Source: Lunularia cruciata
Taxonomy: Eukaryota > Streptophyta > Marchantiopsida > Lunulariales > Lunulariaceae
NCBI GenBank assembly: GCA_948567375.1
Contig: OX419761.1
Coordinates: forward strand, 21,826,501-21,890,500
Direction: 5' to 3'
Length of the DNA stretch: 64,000 bases
The translations under genes and the position numbers were made by a program. Below the pieces are notes generated by a model that did no database searches, was not told the DNA's origin, and saw nothing but the letters and a program-made list of their open reading frames with translations. Below, one piece after another: positions 37,506 to 48,560 of the stretch (its first letter is position 1; each line of letters starts with the position of its first letter).

Positions 37506-38132
37506 TGTGAGCTAGCTTGTCTCTCACTTAGGATGAACCTCTAATGGCTATCATGGTAACGCATCATGGACTTAAAAGGCAAGGAACCCCAATTCCATCA
37601 TATTCCTCCAAGGCTAACACTCCAAGACTCAAGACATTGCTCACTAGAGAACTCAATGAAAGAGAGATAGTTGCAAATGAAAGGATGATGAATATTTCCT
37701 CATCCCTTTTTAATATACTTGTGAAATAGTTACGCACCAAAGTTCCTTTTACCAAAGTAACTCAAGCTACTAGGCTAAAATTCAAGTAAAGTCAAAAGTA
37801 TAAAGGAATATCCATCCACATGGGCATATTCTACTAAGCATGTGATCATATCTTGACCGAACAACTAAGTTAAGGATTCTTTCATATGGGCTATCCTTGG
37901 ACTATGAAAAAATCCAAAACAAAAAGGCTTGTGGGCCCAAGAGTTCTCAACTCTTTCCTCAAAGCCAAACACCTAGCAATAATACCAAGTCAACACACTA
38001 GAATCTAAAATAGTGGTGCTCATCTTTTCCACTTCCTCTAAAGTAAGGTCCTTTCTATCTTAGCTATTACTAACTTTAGCTAACCATGACTAATGTAGAA
38101 CCATCCTTTATCTATATAAATAATATCTCTCT
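37506..38132 (-). repeat. 5' LTR of element B1, truncated
   Basis: It begins TGTGAGCTAGC and follows the family until AATATCTCTC at about 38,131, where the last 75 or so bases are missing and methyltransferase text of element C begins. Confidence 0.85.
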
Positions 38133-38360
38133 CTTTATGAGTTTCCTAGGCTCCCACACGTTTCAAGAAAGAGGTCTTGGACTAGTTTGGGACTCACAAT
38201 TATAACAATTGGGGGAGCCCAATGCCAATGAGAAAGAGTTTGCAATGGGTTTTTGCACTGAGTTTACTATTGTTCCAAAAAATGTTAGAGGTATCTAGGC
38301 ATAAGGTGTTAGGTCAGGCTATGGATCTGAACTATTTGACCTAGATTGTGAACCTTGGCT
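38133..38360 (+). pseudogene. element C cytosine-5 DNA methyltransferase domain, C-terminal part
   Basis: Directly after B1 the frame reads FMSFLGSHTFQERGLGLVWD, then EPNANEKEFAMGF and VLGQAMDLNYLT. In DNMT3-type enzymes the block with E.E...GFP and the final R.RLLG.S..V (motifs IX-X) lie in this order after the target-recognition region. Together with 29,332-30,104 this gives a nearly complete domain of about 330 codons. A few stops occur. Only a small gap of C sequence seems lost at the B1 junction. Confidence 0.8.
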
Positions 38361-38869
38361 TGGTAGATCAGCATAAGATGCACTTGATAGGCATCACCAC
38401 TCAAATACTTGTGAGCTTTGTGCCTATCAAGACAATTTAGGCACATGCTTGGGGTGATAGACCAGGTGGACAATGTATTCTTGGGACATAGCCAATTGCT
38501 ACTATGGAGAGTGGTCTAATTGGAGTTTATCAAAATGAACGTGGTCTATTTGGGATGTAGCTAGAAGACATACGGAGCTTGCAGCCAGAGTGGAGGGAGT
38601 TTTTCACACAGAGGTTGGGACCTCTAGTGGTTGGGAGCATGACACTATTGCTCCCAAGAGCCCACTGTAGCATCCACTTAGTACGTCCTCCACTCCTACA
38701 TCAGTTACAAATGATACTTGGGAGCCAGATCTTGGACCTAAGCTTATAAGAGGAGAAAGACTAAGAGTTTGGAGGTTCTTGAGGAGCTACACTAGTTGTT
38801 TTGCCTTTAGTATGAAGAATTTGGGTGCTCTACAAGGACTTGGTATTTGGATTGAGCTAACTAGTGATA
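38361..38869 (+). other. element C linker between methyltransferase and reverse transcriptase
   Basis: Text such as LQPEWREFFTQ is readable, but no domain is recognised. It contains many stops. Confidence 0.45.
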
Positions 38870-39589
38870 CACCAATTTTTTGACATCCTTATTGATATAA
38901 GTGGCATGGAGAGAGCACTAATTTAGAGCCGGAATAGAGACCTTTTGAGGTTGGTTTGGTAGAGATTTGACATGGAGAGTATGCATCAGCTACGTGGTGC
39001 CAACCAAGAAAGATATGCATGGCAACTACACCGATAAGCGGATGTGTGGAGATTATTATTCTATCAATCAATAGACTAGGGCTGATTGGTATGCCATGCT
39101 ACACAAGAGGAGATCTTTGATAACATTGGGCATGCAAAGATCTTTAGTACTTTGGATCTTTGAGCAGGATATCATCAATTGCTAATAAGGGAGGAGGATA
39201 ATTCCAAGATAACATTTTGAGCTATTGATTCTCACGGCAAGGATGTGTTATATTAGTGGAGGTTTTTACTATTTGGGTTAAAGAACACTCTTGCCGAGTT
39301 TAAGAGGATCATGGATAAGATCCTAGCTGGAGTGGACTTACTTGGTGTTATATTGATGAAATTTTGGTCTATAGCATTATTGTGAGGAGCATGAGAGATA
39401 TTTGTTTGAGATGTTTGAGAGGTTGAGATCTCATGGACTCAAATTACATCCTAGGAAGTGTAGATTCTTCCATCAGTAGGTTGCATATTTGGGTCAACAT
39501 CATCTACCTTGTAGGACATGGTGTTCAATAGACCAAGGTGGAGGCTATTACATGTATTCCTTAGCCTATAGATGTGAGTTGAGTGCAAG
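38870..39589 (+). pseudogene. element C reverse transcriptase, first part
   Basis: The frame reads VVPTKKDMHGNYTDKRMCGD, RADWYAM, HAKIFSTLDL, stop, AGYHQLLIREEDNSKITF, RIMDKILAGVD, CYIDEILVYS (the catalytic YIDD has become YIDE), RLRSHGLKLHPRKCRFFHQ and VEAIT. It stops at GCAAG, where element A inserts. Several stops and at least one frameshift are present. Confidence 0.75.
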
Positions 39590-40322
39590 TGTAATACTCC
39601 GAGGACAAGAGAAGAGAGAAACCACAAATTACACACTCAACATTCGGTGCCCCAAAGGAGCACCTTCTCTTTCTTATATAGACAAAGAAGATCTCTTCCA
39701 AGGAAGCTCCACCATAGGATCAAGCACACAGATAGGTGACATGTCATCAAGCTCCACCCTTGGATTACTTACTTGGATGGGTGACATGTAGATCTAGGTC
39801 CTATTTGGTTGGTCAAACAAGCTTTGACCAGAGGGAATCTTTTAGGGAATCTTCTTGTAGGAATCTCAAAATCACATAAGGTACCATTGGAAAGCTCTCA
39901 ACGAGAAAAACCAGGGGGGAGGGAAGGCCAACCTTACATCCATTGGGAGGTGCATTTTGCACATTTTTGAGGCCTAATTCATCCGTTTAGGCCTCCAAAA
40001 TTGCCTTCAAAGATTTTAGGCATATTTCGGTTCCTACTCTATTAGTAGAAGTCCCCTTTTGGTGATACCTCTTTCTGATTTGTTTAGTCCATCATGTGTA
40101 ACATCCTTCCAGATGTTACAAAACAATTCTCACCTTTAAATCATATGTCTAGCTATTGGTTCTAAGGTTCTCAAGTTTATTTTGATTTTTGCTCTATTAG
40201 TAGAAGTACTCTTTTGGTGATACTTCTATCTGGTCTATTTTGACCATCATGTAAACCATTATTCTAGATATTACCAAACCAAATTTCACATCTAGATGAT
40301 ATGGATAGCTCATGGTATTATA
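39590..40322 (-). repeat. 3' LTR of element A
   Basis: 733 bp, beginning TGTAATACTCC and ending GTATTATA (C to T in the last CA). It is longer than the 5' LTR because that copy lost a G-rich segment near 47,650. Confidence 0.92.
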
Positions 40323-40338
40323 GACCTCCCTCCTTTTA
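40323..40338 (-). other. polypurine tract of element A
   Basis: On the minus strand AAAAGGAGGGAGGTC directly precedes the 3' LTR, where plus-strand DNA synthesis is primed. Confidence 0.85.
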
Positions 40339-40590
40339 AGACGTAACGTTCTCGTTGTGCAATTGTTGCTCAAATGCTTGCACCAACACCGGTGCATTTG
40401 TCAAATTGGCAGCGGGCTCCCATGTTGCTTCATAGAAGGGGTAACCTTTCCACTATACAAGATAGTCCACCCGCGGATGGCGAGTACCACACATGCATGT
40501 TTGGAGAATACGCTCCACTTCATATTCTTCTGTGCCATCAATGAGTGTCAGACAAGGTCGAATGTCTTGTCTGGAATGACCTTGGCCTGA
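40336..40590 (-). pseudogene. element A chromodomain
   Basis: The minus strand reads EYEVERILQT, VDYLV, stop, WKGYPFYEATWEPAANLT and NAPVLVQAFEQ, a complete chromodomain of the plant chromovirus type at the pol C-terminus, with a single stop replacing the Lys before WKGY. Such domains steer integration toward particular chromatin. The reading frame ends at a TAA immediately before the polypurine tract. Confidence 0.85.
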
Positions 40591-41669
40591 TCAGGGAGCA
40601 TATATGCATAGTAGGGAAACATGGAACACTGGATGGATCTTCATGTGTGGTGTTAGCTCAAGGTGATAGGCCATAGCGCCGATATGACGAAGAATCAAGA
40701 AAGGCCCAATAAAATGAGGTCTGAGCTTACGAGGTCCAACTAATGTGAGGTTGGTTGTCAATAGCCACACTTGATCCCCAACATTGAACTCCATGTGCCT
40801 ACGGTGTCTATCAGCATATTGCTTTTGTCGATTTTGTGCAATCTATAATCTATGCTTGGCGCTCTCCACATCGTGTTGGATTCTAGAAACAAATGTGTTG
40901 ACGGCATTGACCTTAGTAGCCACTAGACGGATCTTCATCAAGCTAGAAGGTGTGAAGGGATGCTCACCATACATGAAGAAGAACAAAGTGACCTGGGTGG
41001 ATGCATTCATTGAATTGTTGTAAGCAAATTCCACCAACGGGAGTAGGGTGTCCCACCTCTCTTGCTCCTCTAAGGCAAAGCCGCGTAACATGTCTTTAAT
41101 CGTGCAATTAGCCCACTTTTTTTGGCCATTTGTTTGTGGGTGGTAAGCTGTGGACTGGCCAACTTGGTTTTGAAGAAACCAAAGAGTGTTTGCCAAAACA
41201 AATAGGCAAATTGAGTGCCTCTATCTATGATAAGTACTCTAGACAGGCCATGGTGAGAGAAGACTGCATCTAAGTATAATTGAGCTAGTTGTGGAGCGGT
41301 CACATCCTTAGTGGTAGGGCATACATGAATCATTTTGTTGAGCCGGTCCACAAAGACCACGATGGAGTCAAACCCTAAGGTGGTCTTGGGTAATTCACAG
41401 ACGAGATCCATACTCACTTGTTCCCAATGTTGGGTAGGCGTAGGGAGAGGTTGAAGGAGCCATGCAGGAGCTTGATTAGAAGCTTTGTTTTGTTGACAAA
41501 GTAGGCAGCTGTGCATGTAGTCCATCACGTCGTTGCTCATCTTGGGCCAATAGTAATGGCACTGGACTGCATCCAAGGTCTTGTCCACTCCAACATAACT
41601 TGCAATGGCCAAAGCATGACATTCCGCTAGAATGGTGGTGCATAATACTGAGACATTTGGGATCCACAA
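40591..41669 (-). pseudogene. element A integrase
   Basis: 41,669-41,070 holds the zinc-binding domain (CHALAIASYVGVDKT, YYWPKM, HSCLLCQQNK) and the core with the first Asp in QVSMDLVCELP and the second in LIIDRGTQF. After a frameshift, 41,196-40,843 carries STAYHPQTNGQKKWAN, in which the catalytic Glu position reads Lys, and LVEFAYNNS. 40,794-40,591 is the C-terminal GPxF-like part: FNVGDQVWL, GPRKLRPHFIGPF. Confidence 0.85.
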
Positions 41670-42245
41670 TCTGCCATCACAAAAGGTGAGTCCTTAGGTG
41701 CTTGTGATGCCTTTGGATGATTGTGCTTCTACAATCTGCGGATTAGTTTTTGTAGCAGCCAGAATCTTTGGCCAGATTTCAAGGTTAATCTTAACCTCTA
41801 CCACCAAGTTGTTTGCCATTTGCATGCGGGTAAATGCATTTGCAAGTTGCTTCTTACCTTCCACGTAGGTGATTGACATGTTGAAGCATTGTTGCCACTC
41901 TACCCACCAAATCTAGCGACAAGATAGATCCTTTTGCATCTTGAGGTAGACTAGAGGTTTGTGGTCTGTCTCTACTACAAATGCCTTCTCGCCCAGATAG
42001 TGCTTCCAATGCTTGGTTGCCAAAACAATGGCCAGCTCTTCTCATTCCGTGGTGTGGTAGTTGCGCTATGCTAGTAACAACTTTTGAGAGAAATATGCAA
42101 TTGGATGCCATCTGTCATGCCACTCTTGTTGTAGGACTGCTTCTATTGCTATGCCTGATGCATTTATAGCCAACTTGATTGGTCATTTTGGGTCATACCA
42201 CTTCAAGATTGGTGCATGTAGCAAGGTGACTTTCAACTCTTGAAA
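41670..42245 (-). pseudogene. element A RNase H
   Basis: Between reverse transcriptase and integrase the minus strand gives broken RNase H text, ending with a stretch like MSITYVEGKKQLANAFTRM (family: I.Y..GK.N..ADALSR). Frames are short and shifted. Confidence 0.6.
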
Positions 42246-43279
42246 GGCCAACTCTTGTGCGGTTCTTCATGTCCACTTCTTCCCCTTGCCAAGTAGTGCA
42301 GTTAAAGGCTGCGCAACCTTGGAGAAGTCCTTGACAAATCTACGATAGAATCTCATCAACCCCAAGAAGCTCTTGAGTTGAGTCTGATCTTCTAGGGCAT
42401 ACCATTTTTGAATGACCTCTATTTTATCTGTCAATACTTGAATGCCCTTTGCACTTACTCTATGCCCCAAGTAGTCTACTTCAGACTTGCTAAACTTGCA
42501 CTTTGAGAATTTGGCATACAATTGATTTTGTCTTAGAATCTGGAGGACTTCTTGTAGATGTTGTTTGTGTTCCGTTCGTGCTACTATATACTAAGATATC
42601 ATCCAAGAAGACAATAATAGACTTTATCCAAGTACGGACAAAATATGTCATTCATTAGACTCATGAAAGTAGCATGTGCATTGGTGGGGCCAAAAGGCAT
42701 CACAAGATACTCAAAGTGGCCATACCTGGTTTGAAAGGCAGTTTTGTACACATCTTCCTCTACAATTTGGATTTGATTGTAACCGCTCTGCAAGCCCAAT
42801 TTGGTGAAGTATCTCGCTCCATGGAGTTGATCAAATAGGTCATCCATGCAAGGTAAGGGGTATTTGTTCTTCACTATTTGCTGATTGAGACCTTGATAGT
42901 CAATGCACATGCGCATTGTACCATCCTCCTTCTTCACAAACAAGACAAGAGCCCTATATAGTGATACGCTAGGTTGGATGAACCTCTTCTGCAGCATCTC
43001 CTCAATTTGAGTCTTACACTATTCCAACTCATGAGGTGATAGGCAATATGGGGCCTTACAAGGAGGTGTCTTCCCCGAGAGTGTCTCAATTTTATGATCT
43101 ACTCTCCTTTTTGGTGGTAATCCTAAAGGTAGATCATCGGGAAAGACATCTTGAAATTCTTCCACAACAGCCTTCAATTTCTCAAGAACTTGTCCGTCGA
43201 GTTGTGCACTTTGAACTTTTCTTATTAGACCCATGAAACATCTATCGGTCTTACAGACAGTTGTTGTCCTCATGACATA
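42246..43279 (-). pseudogene. element A reverse transcriptase
   Basis: 43,240-43,019 carries FQDVFPDDLPLGLPPKR, the entry to the domain. 42,997-42,599 has [45 protein letters not shown] and [16 protein letters not shown] frameshift follows, after which FLDDILVYS keeps both catalytic Asp residues. 42,521-42,267 has DYLGHRVSAKGIQV and SFLGLMRFYRRFVKDFS. Confidence 0.85.
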
Positions 43280-45170
43280 TGTGGTACCCACATTTTTCAT
43301 TTTGGACAAGTTTTGAAGAAGAAGTGCCTTGTTGAAACCAAATTGAAACCAAATGGAGAAGAAATGAGTGCAAACCTGTGTTTTGATGAGACCCGAGGAA
43401 GTTGACTTCATGTAAGAGGAAGAATGACTCAGATTGGATCAAACCCAAAGAAGTTTACTTCGTGTCAGAGGAGGAAAAACTCGGATCAGACGCCAAAGGA
43501 GGAAGGGAGGTTATAGGTCAGGATTCTTGCGGAGGCCATATCTCAGTGACCACAACTCCAAATCAAGCATGTTATATTTCGTTGGAAGCGTCGTGTTTAG
43601 GGCTTTCCATTGCCACCAAAAGCGAAAATTTTAGAGGTCTATAGAAGAAGTTACAAGCATTTGAAGTTTCTAGAGTAGATGTACTTTGGGTCAAAGTGTC
43701 TTCGGGTCAATGTGACTTCGGATTTTGTACTTCGGACTTCGGGTTTACATGACCTCGGGTCTAAAGACTTTGCCTCAAGATGAAGATGACTAAATCAGAG
43801 GTAGCCGGACCTTGGAGTGCAGTGAAGGTGACTTCGGGAGTTTTACGGGAGGGATCAGAGGAAGTTAGAGTAGAGAAAGAAGATAGTTAGAATACCCATG
43901 ACTTCAATTTCAATTCTAATTGAAGATGGAACATGAATTGAAGAAGAAGTAGCAGTAGTGAATAAACCCGAAGTGCAAGATCCGACAATAAGTGTCTTTG
44001 GGTTAGTAACATGAGTGATTAGGGGAAAGTGGGTTACAAATTGAAGGTGTAGATAGTGTATTCATGTTTTCAATTACAATTCTTGATGATGACACAATAG
44101 AATTAGCAAAAGAATTGATAATAGTTAGACCCGAGGTAAGAGAGACAGGAGTGCAAGTGTCTTCAGATTTGACATTTGACACTTAAGAGAAGACTGGGTC
44201 TGGAGATAGAGAATTAGAAGACTTAACTGTGATAGGAATTTCATATGAAGAAGGAGAAATGTTAGAATTAGTGGAGGAATTAGGATTTGTGAAACCCAAA
44301 GACAGAGTAGTAGGAAGTAAAGTTACTTCGGGTTTGGGTTTGAAAGCCGAGGAAAAAGTAGACATTAGATCGGAGTAGAAACCGATTTGAGATTTGAAGA
44401 GACAGATATGTAAGGTGTATTGTCATTTCGATCTGCAGGTTAGAACAGTTGTTGTAGAACGGTATAGTTCTTAGAACTGCTGATTAATTCACTACTTAAG
44501 AGTGGCATTTGCAGTCTAATGTTATTCAGTGCTCATTATTTCTGAGAATAGATAAAGCGAAGTGTTGTGAAGCAGTGCTCGTCGCTTGAGCTTGATTCCC
44601 AGTATCAACTTTGCAATTGTGTTTGTGAGTGTTTGGAGAAATTCAAAGTGCAAGTCAGTGTGCTTGTTGGATGTTGGATTCCATAGCCTTGATCTTCATT
44701 CTGTGTGTTTGATCCTGAGTGAAGTGCAATCAAAGTAATGCCTTGACAGATCTGAGAGGAATTGTAGTGTTGGTAGTATTCTGCATTTGTGAGTGCAGTG
44801 CGAAGTTGATGTGAAGCAATTTTGATCGAGGAAGTTGTGCCTTCAATGGAGGGGTGGAACACAATTTTGAGACGAAGTCGTTTTGCAGAGAAGTGCTATT
44901 TTTGGGAGAGCCTGAATCATCACAATCAAGATTGTTTGGAAAGAATTGAAGGATTTGTGATTAAGGAGTGTTAATTCGTGACAAGACTGCGAGTCAGCGC
45001 TTGTTACTCTCTTCTGGGTGTGGTTTCTACCTGAGAGACTAAAGAAGAACTCAAGAAGAACTACATGTTACTGTTTGACTTTGTATTTGGACATTTTTGA
45101 CTTGTATCTCTGCGGGAACGAACTTTACTTACCCGATTACCGCAAAAGTGATATTTGCCGGGTTGTCACA
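43280..45170 (+). mobile_element. family E: 1,891-bp solo-LTR-like insertion inside element A
   Basis: It starts TGTGGTACCC and ends GGGTTGTCACA, and is flanked by exact 5-bp duplications ACATA (43,275-43,279 and 45,171-45,175). No pol domain is visible inside. It contains many CTTCGGGT-like words (about 43,680-43,760) and more CpG than its surroundings, suggesting a younger arrival. Strand is arbitrary. Size and TG...CA ends fit a long solo LTR; a non-autonomous LTR element without internal genes is the alternative. Confidence 0.75.
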
Positions 45171-45597
45171 ACATATAGAGGCAAATCTTGCTTTGGTGAT
45201 TTTCTTTTAACCCATTGATGATTGGTGGGTTACCATTGGTGGGTTCTCACTACTTTCTTCTTCCAATCTACCATAGGTTGTACTGCTCTATCCATGGCAT
45301 GCATAAGATTGCATCATAACGAGCTAATTATATCACTCGCCACTCAATCACTTCCTGATATTCTCCTACAAAGAGTGTTACCCATCTAGGTAATGATTCA
45401 ATCCTCTTTGTTTGCCCGTTAGGCAACTCTACTTCTTCACTCCTATCCCTCTCTAGATCCATTCTCAATCTTATTGCAACAAAATGAGATAAGAAATTCT
45501 CTATTGCTCCCGGATCTATTAATACTCTCACTTGATTACCTTCTAGGACTCCATTCACGACAATCAATTGTGAGGTTGCCTTTCGGGATCTTTGCAC
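45171..45597 (-). pseudogene. element A protease
   Basis: The frame 45,597-45,328 reads LIVVNGVLEGNQVRVLIDPG, then AIENFLS. The active site DSGA has become DPGA. VELPNGQTKRIE and WRVI follow as in plant chromoviruses. The C-terminal part is cut by the family E insertion. Confidence 0.75.
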
Positions 45598-46754
45598 ATT
45601 AGTCTTCTTCCTTCCCTTGCTTCCCTTCTTCCTTATTGAGCTAGTAAGGCCGCAAGGGACATTTATTGGCGATCTTTGTTTTCTAAAGTGATTTCCACCT
45701 CCTCCTCTTTAATGCACCTCTCCATGTTGTTCAAAGATTGCATGTACGAAGGCCAAGGGTCTCTTGGGAAATGAGTGCGATAATTGGTAGATATGTGCCC
45801 AATACAGCCACAATTGTAACAACGGCGTTGTTCTCCTCAAGTTCCTTCTCCTTAGGGACTCCATCTCTTTGTTCTTCCACCCGTCCACACTCCTCTTGAA
45901 GCGGTTGTGCTCCTTGATCTTGAAATTGAAGGTTGCCCAATTCCATCAGTATTGGTCCACCCATGTTTGGCATTTCTGCTTGATAATGTTGTGGTAGAAC
46001 TACTCCTCCACCTCCACCCAATGCTATTGCTATTCTCTGCACACAAGCAATGGCTTCAAATATCTTGCAAGGATTTTGCACCATGACTTCTTGGCAAATC
46101 CGCTCCATTAACCTTTGTTTGAAATTGTCAAGAGCCTCTGCTGGACTCATGTTGGTTATTGCAACTTGTAGATCCAGAAATGCCTCCACATACTCTTGTA
46201 CGCTATTCTTCTATCTCAATCCCCATAGTCGGGTTCGAGCTATCTGCATAGAATCCACCGATTGGAAACTCTTCAGCAATCCTTCTTGCATTGATGATGT
46301 CCATGTGACCTCCCTTCTCTCTGCCAACATGGATTGTTCCCTTGCATCATACCATGTGAGGGCTTTATCGGTCAAGTACCCACATGCAAACACGCTTGCA
46401 GCATGCTCCGTGATCTCGGTTGAGAACAATCGGAAATATCAATTCATTCTCAAGATCCAATTTTCCACTACTCCCATCATATGCTGCCCCTTGTAAGGCT
46501 TGATGTTGCAGGTCTTCTTCATCCCGAAGTAGCAATGTGGCTTCATTGTTGATAGGGTTTGTAGGCACAGGTGCCTCTCCAAGTACTTCCATTGTAGGTA
46601 TTGGGTTTTGAGACGGCTCTTCTTCTTGCATGGCTTGATCGTTCCTAGGGATTTGCACTTGACTTTGTAACGTCTCTATGGTCATCTTAATGTCTTGAAA
46701 TTCATTGAACATCCCTTGCATTCCTTGCACCATCTCTTGCAATTGCAGATCCAT
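45598..46754 (-). pseudogene. element A gag
   Basis: 46,754-46,365 starts MDLQLQEMVQGMQGMFNEFQ, a coiled-coil-like N-terminus. After frameshifts 46,429-46,211 continues with YLTDKALTWYDAREQS and 46,189-45,731 with FLDLQVAI, EALDNFKQRLMERIC and the A-rich linker. A zinc knuckle CYNCGCIGHISTNY is readable at about 45,825-45,780 in a shifted frame; its last Cys reads Tyr. Confidence 0.8.
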
Positions 46755-46787
46755 GATTCCTACAACACTTAATTACTAATGTCTACT

Positions 46788-47355
46788 TCAATACAAAGTC
46801 AATATGATCACTCTGGAAGGCGCATGAACTATTAGAACTACCATTGGGACCTTAGAAGCTATCGCTTGTTGATAATACTCCTTGCCAAAATTCCTAACCA
46901 CAAAATCTCTAAATATCACTTTTGGTCTCACTACATAACGGATTTCTACTTGAGTGTTGAAAGGTAGAGGATTTGGGACATTCATATCCATATTATCATA
47001 ATAGAATGTAGATTGTCAAATCCTACTCTTTGTCATATATCACCATAGGTAGAATCACCGGGTTTGGTGAGTTCATCACCATATCCATGAATTCTGTGCC
47101 AAAGTGATAAACTAGCAATACCCTCATTTTCTCACGCTAGATGTATATAACCTTGATGTGGAATGGATTTGGGAATGGAAAGCTAGGTGCAAGAAATTAT
47201 CCTCCCGATGCATCCATCCTATCTGCTCTCTTAAGTCCTTCTTAAGTCCTTCTTAAGTCAAACAATTACTCTATGTTCTCCACCTCAAATTACTCAGTTT
47301 CAGTAGTTCATGCTATTCTAAGAGGGGTGATCCACTCTCTTGGACTAAGACACTC
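46788..47355 (-). other. element A leader
   Basis: It lies between primer site and gag. A 67-codon frame (46,991-46,788) has no known domain and is probably chance. Confidence 0.6.
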
Positions 47356-47367
47356 GCTCTGATACCA
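47356..47367 (-). other. primer binding site of element A, tRNA-iMet type
   Basis: The minus strand reads TGGTATCAGAGC one base after the 5' LTR, an exact match to the 3' end complement of plant initiator tRNA-Met. Confidence 0.93.
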
Positions 47368-47368
47368 T

Positions 47369-48056
47369 TGTAATACCCCGAGGAAAAGAGAAGAGAGAAA
47401 ACAAAGATTACACACTCAACATTCGGTGCCCCAAAGGAGCACCTTCTCTTTCTTATATAGACAAAGAGGATCTCCTCCAAGGAAGCTCCACCATAGGATC
47501 AAGCACACAGATAGGTGACATGTCATCAAGCTCCACCCTTGGATTATTTACTTGGATGGGTGACATGTCGGTCTAGGTCCTATCTGGTTGGTCAAACAAG
47601 CTTTGACCGGAGAGAATCTTTTAGGGAATCTTCCTATAGGAGTCTTAGTATCACATGAGTAAGGCCAGTCTTTCTTCTTATGGGAGCATGTGCATAATTT
47701 CAAGGCCTAATTCATCCGTTTAGGCCTCCAAAATTGCCTTCAAAGATTTTAGGCATATTTCGGTTCCTACTCTATTAGTAGAAGTCCCCTATTGGTGATA
47801 CCTCTTTCTGATCTGTTTAGTCCATCATGTGTAACATCCTTCCAGATGTTACCAAACCAATTCTCACCTTTAAATCATATTTTTAGCTATTGGTTCTAAG
47901 GTTCTCAAGTTTATTTTGATTTCTACTCTATTAGTAGAAGTACTCTTTTGGTGATACTTCTATCTGATCTATTTTGACCATCATATATATCATTATTCTA
48001 GATATTACTAAACCAAATTTCACATCTAGATCATATAGCTAGCTTGTGGTATTACA
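47369..48056 (-). repeat. 5' LTR of element A
   Basis: 688 bp, TGTAATACC to GTATTACA. Compared with the 3' LTR it lacks a block of about 45 bases near 47,650 and has scattered substitutions. Confidence 0.92.
47452..47459 (-). promoter_or_regulatory. TATA box of element A 5' LTR
   Basis: The minus strand reads TATATAAG, conserved at 39,673-39,680 and in the other A LTR copies. It lies about 85 bases from the LTR end, leaving a short R-U5. Confidence 0.5.
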
Positions 48057-48061
48057 GCAAG

Positions 48062-48560
48062 CCTCCCTTGGGTTGGTGAACTTTTATTGCCAATATGTTA
48101 GAGGATTTAGTGTCATTGCCAAGGCCTTGACAAATTTGAGACCAATCAAAGGATGATCATTTCAGGTTCACACTAATTGGAGTATGTTGGGGCTTGGACC
48201 AATGCTCACCTAACATGATGATGAGGGGAAGGAGTTTTGGTGGCCTATGGTAGTTGCTCCAACAATTCAATGGAGGAAAAGTATAGTTCATATGAGAGAG
48301 AGTGTTTGGCAATAGTATGGGTAGTAGCACATTTTTTATGTTACTTATTTGTAACCCTTTTACTCTAATCATTGATCATCAAACAATGAAATGGTTGATG
48401 GATTTAGATAAGCTTTCATGGAAGCTTGCACAATGGGCTCTGATTTTACATGAGTATGATTTCATGGTTAATCATAGACTTGGAGTGGTGAACTGTGATG
48501 CAGATGGGTTGAGTGGGAACCCATGTCCCAACCAGCAAGATCAAACTGGAGCACATTAGC
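48062..48560 (+). pseudogene. element C reverse transcriptase end and RNase H
   Basis: Directly after element A the text continues as LGLVNFYCQYVRGFSVIAKA with a small shift, the end of the Ty3 reverse transcriptase. The frame 48,302-48,559 holds FTLIIDHQTMKWLMDLDKLS, LAQWALILHEYDFMVNHRLG and NCDADGLSGNP, the C-terminal RNase H with its GV.N..ADGLSR signature. Confidence 0.8.

Larger units (their letters stand above)
30105..38132 (-). mobile_element. element B1: Ty3/gypsy retrotransposon inserted in the methyltransferase of element C
   Basis: The 3' LTR is 30,105-30,794 and the 5' LTR is 37,506-38,131, the latter missing its last 75 or so bases. Internal order on the minus strand is primer-site region, zinc-finger ORF, gag, protease, reverse transcriptase, RNase H, integrase; no chromodomain. 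A solo LTR of the same family lies in its leader. Methyltransferase text stops at 30,104 and resumes at about 38,133. Because the right end is deleted, a target duplication cannot be tested. Confidence 0.85.
39590..48056 (-). mobile_element. element A: Ty3/gypsy chromovirus, structurally complete, inserted in element C
   Basis: The 3' LTR is 39,590-40,322 and the 5' LTR is 47,369-48,056, with terminal inverted repeats TGTAATAC and GTATTACA. The 5-bp target duplication GCAAG is exact (39,585-39,589 and 48,057-48,061). The tRNA-iMet primer site lies at 47,356-47,367 and the polypurine tract at 40,323-40,338. Minus-strand order is gag, protease, reverse transcriptase, RNase H, integrase, chromodomain. 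A 1.9-kb family E insertion separates protease from reverse transcriptase. Coding frames are broken in several places, so it is not autonomous now. Confidence 0.93.

Noticed and set aside
46788-46991. 67-codon frame in the leader of element A
   Set aside because: Short, without a domain, and present in only one copy here; chance is the simplest reading.
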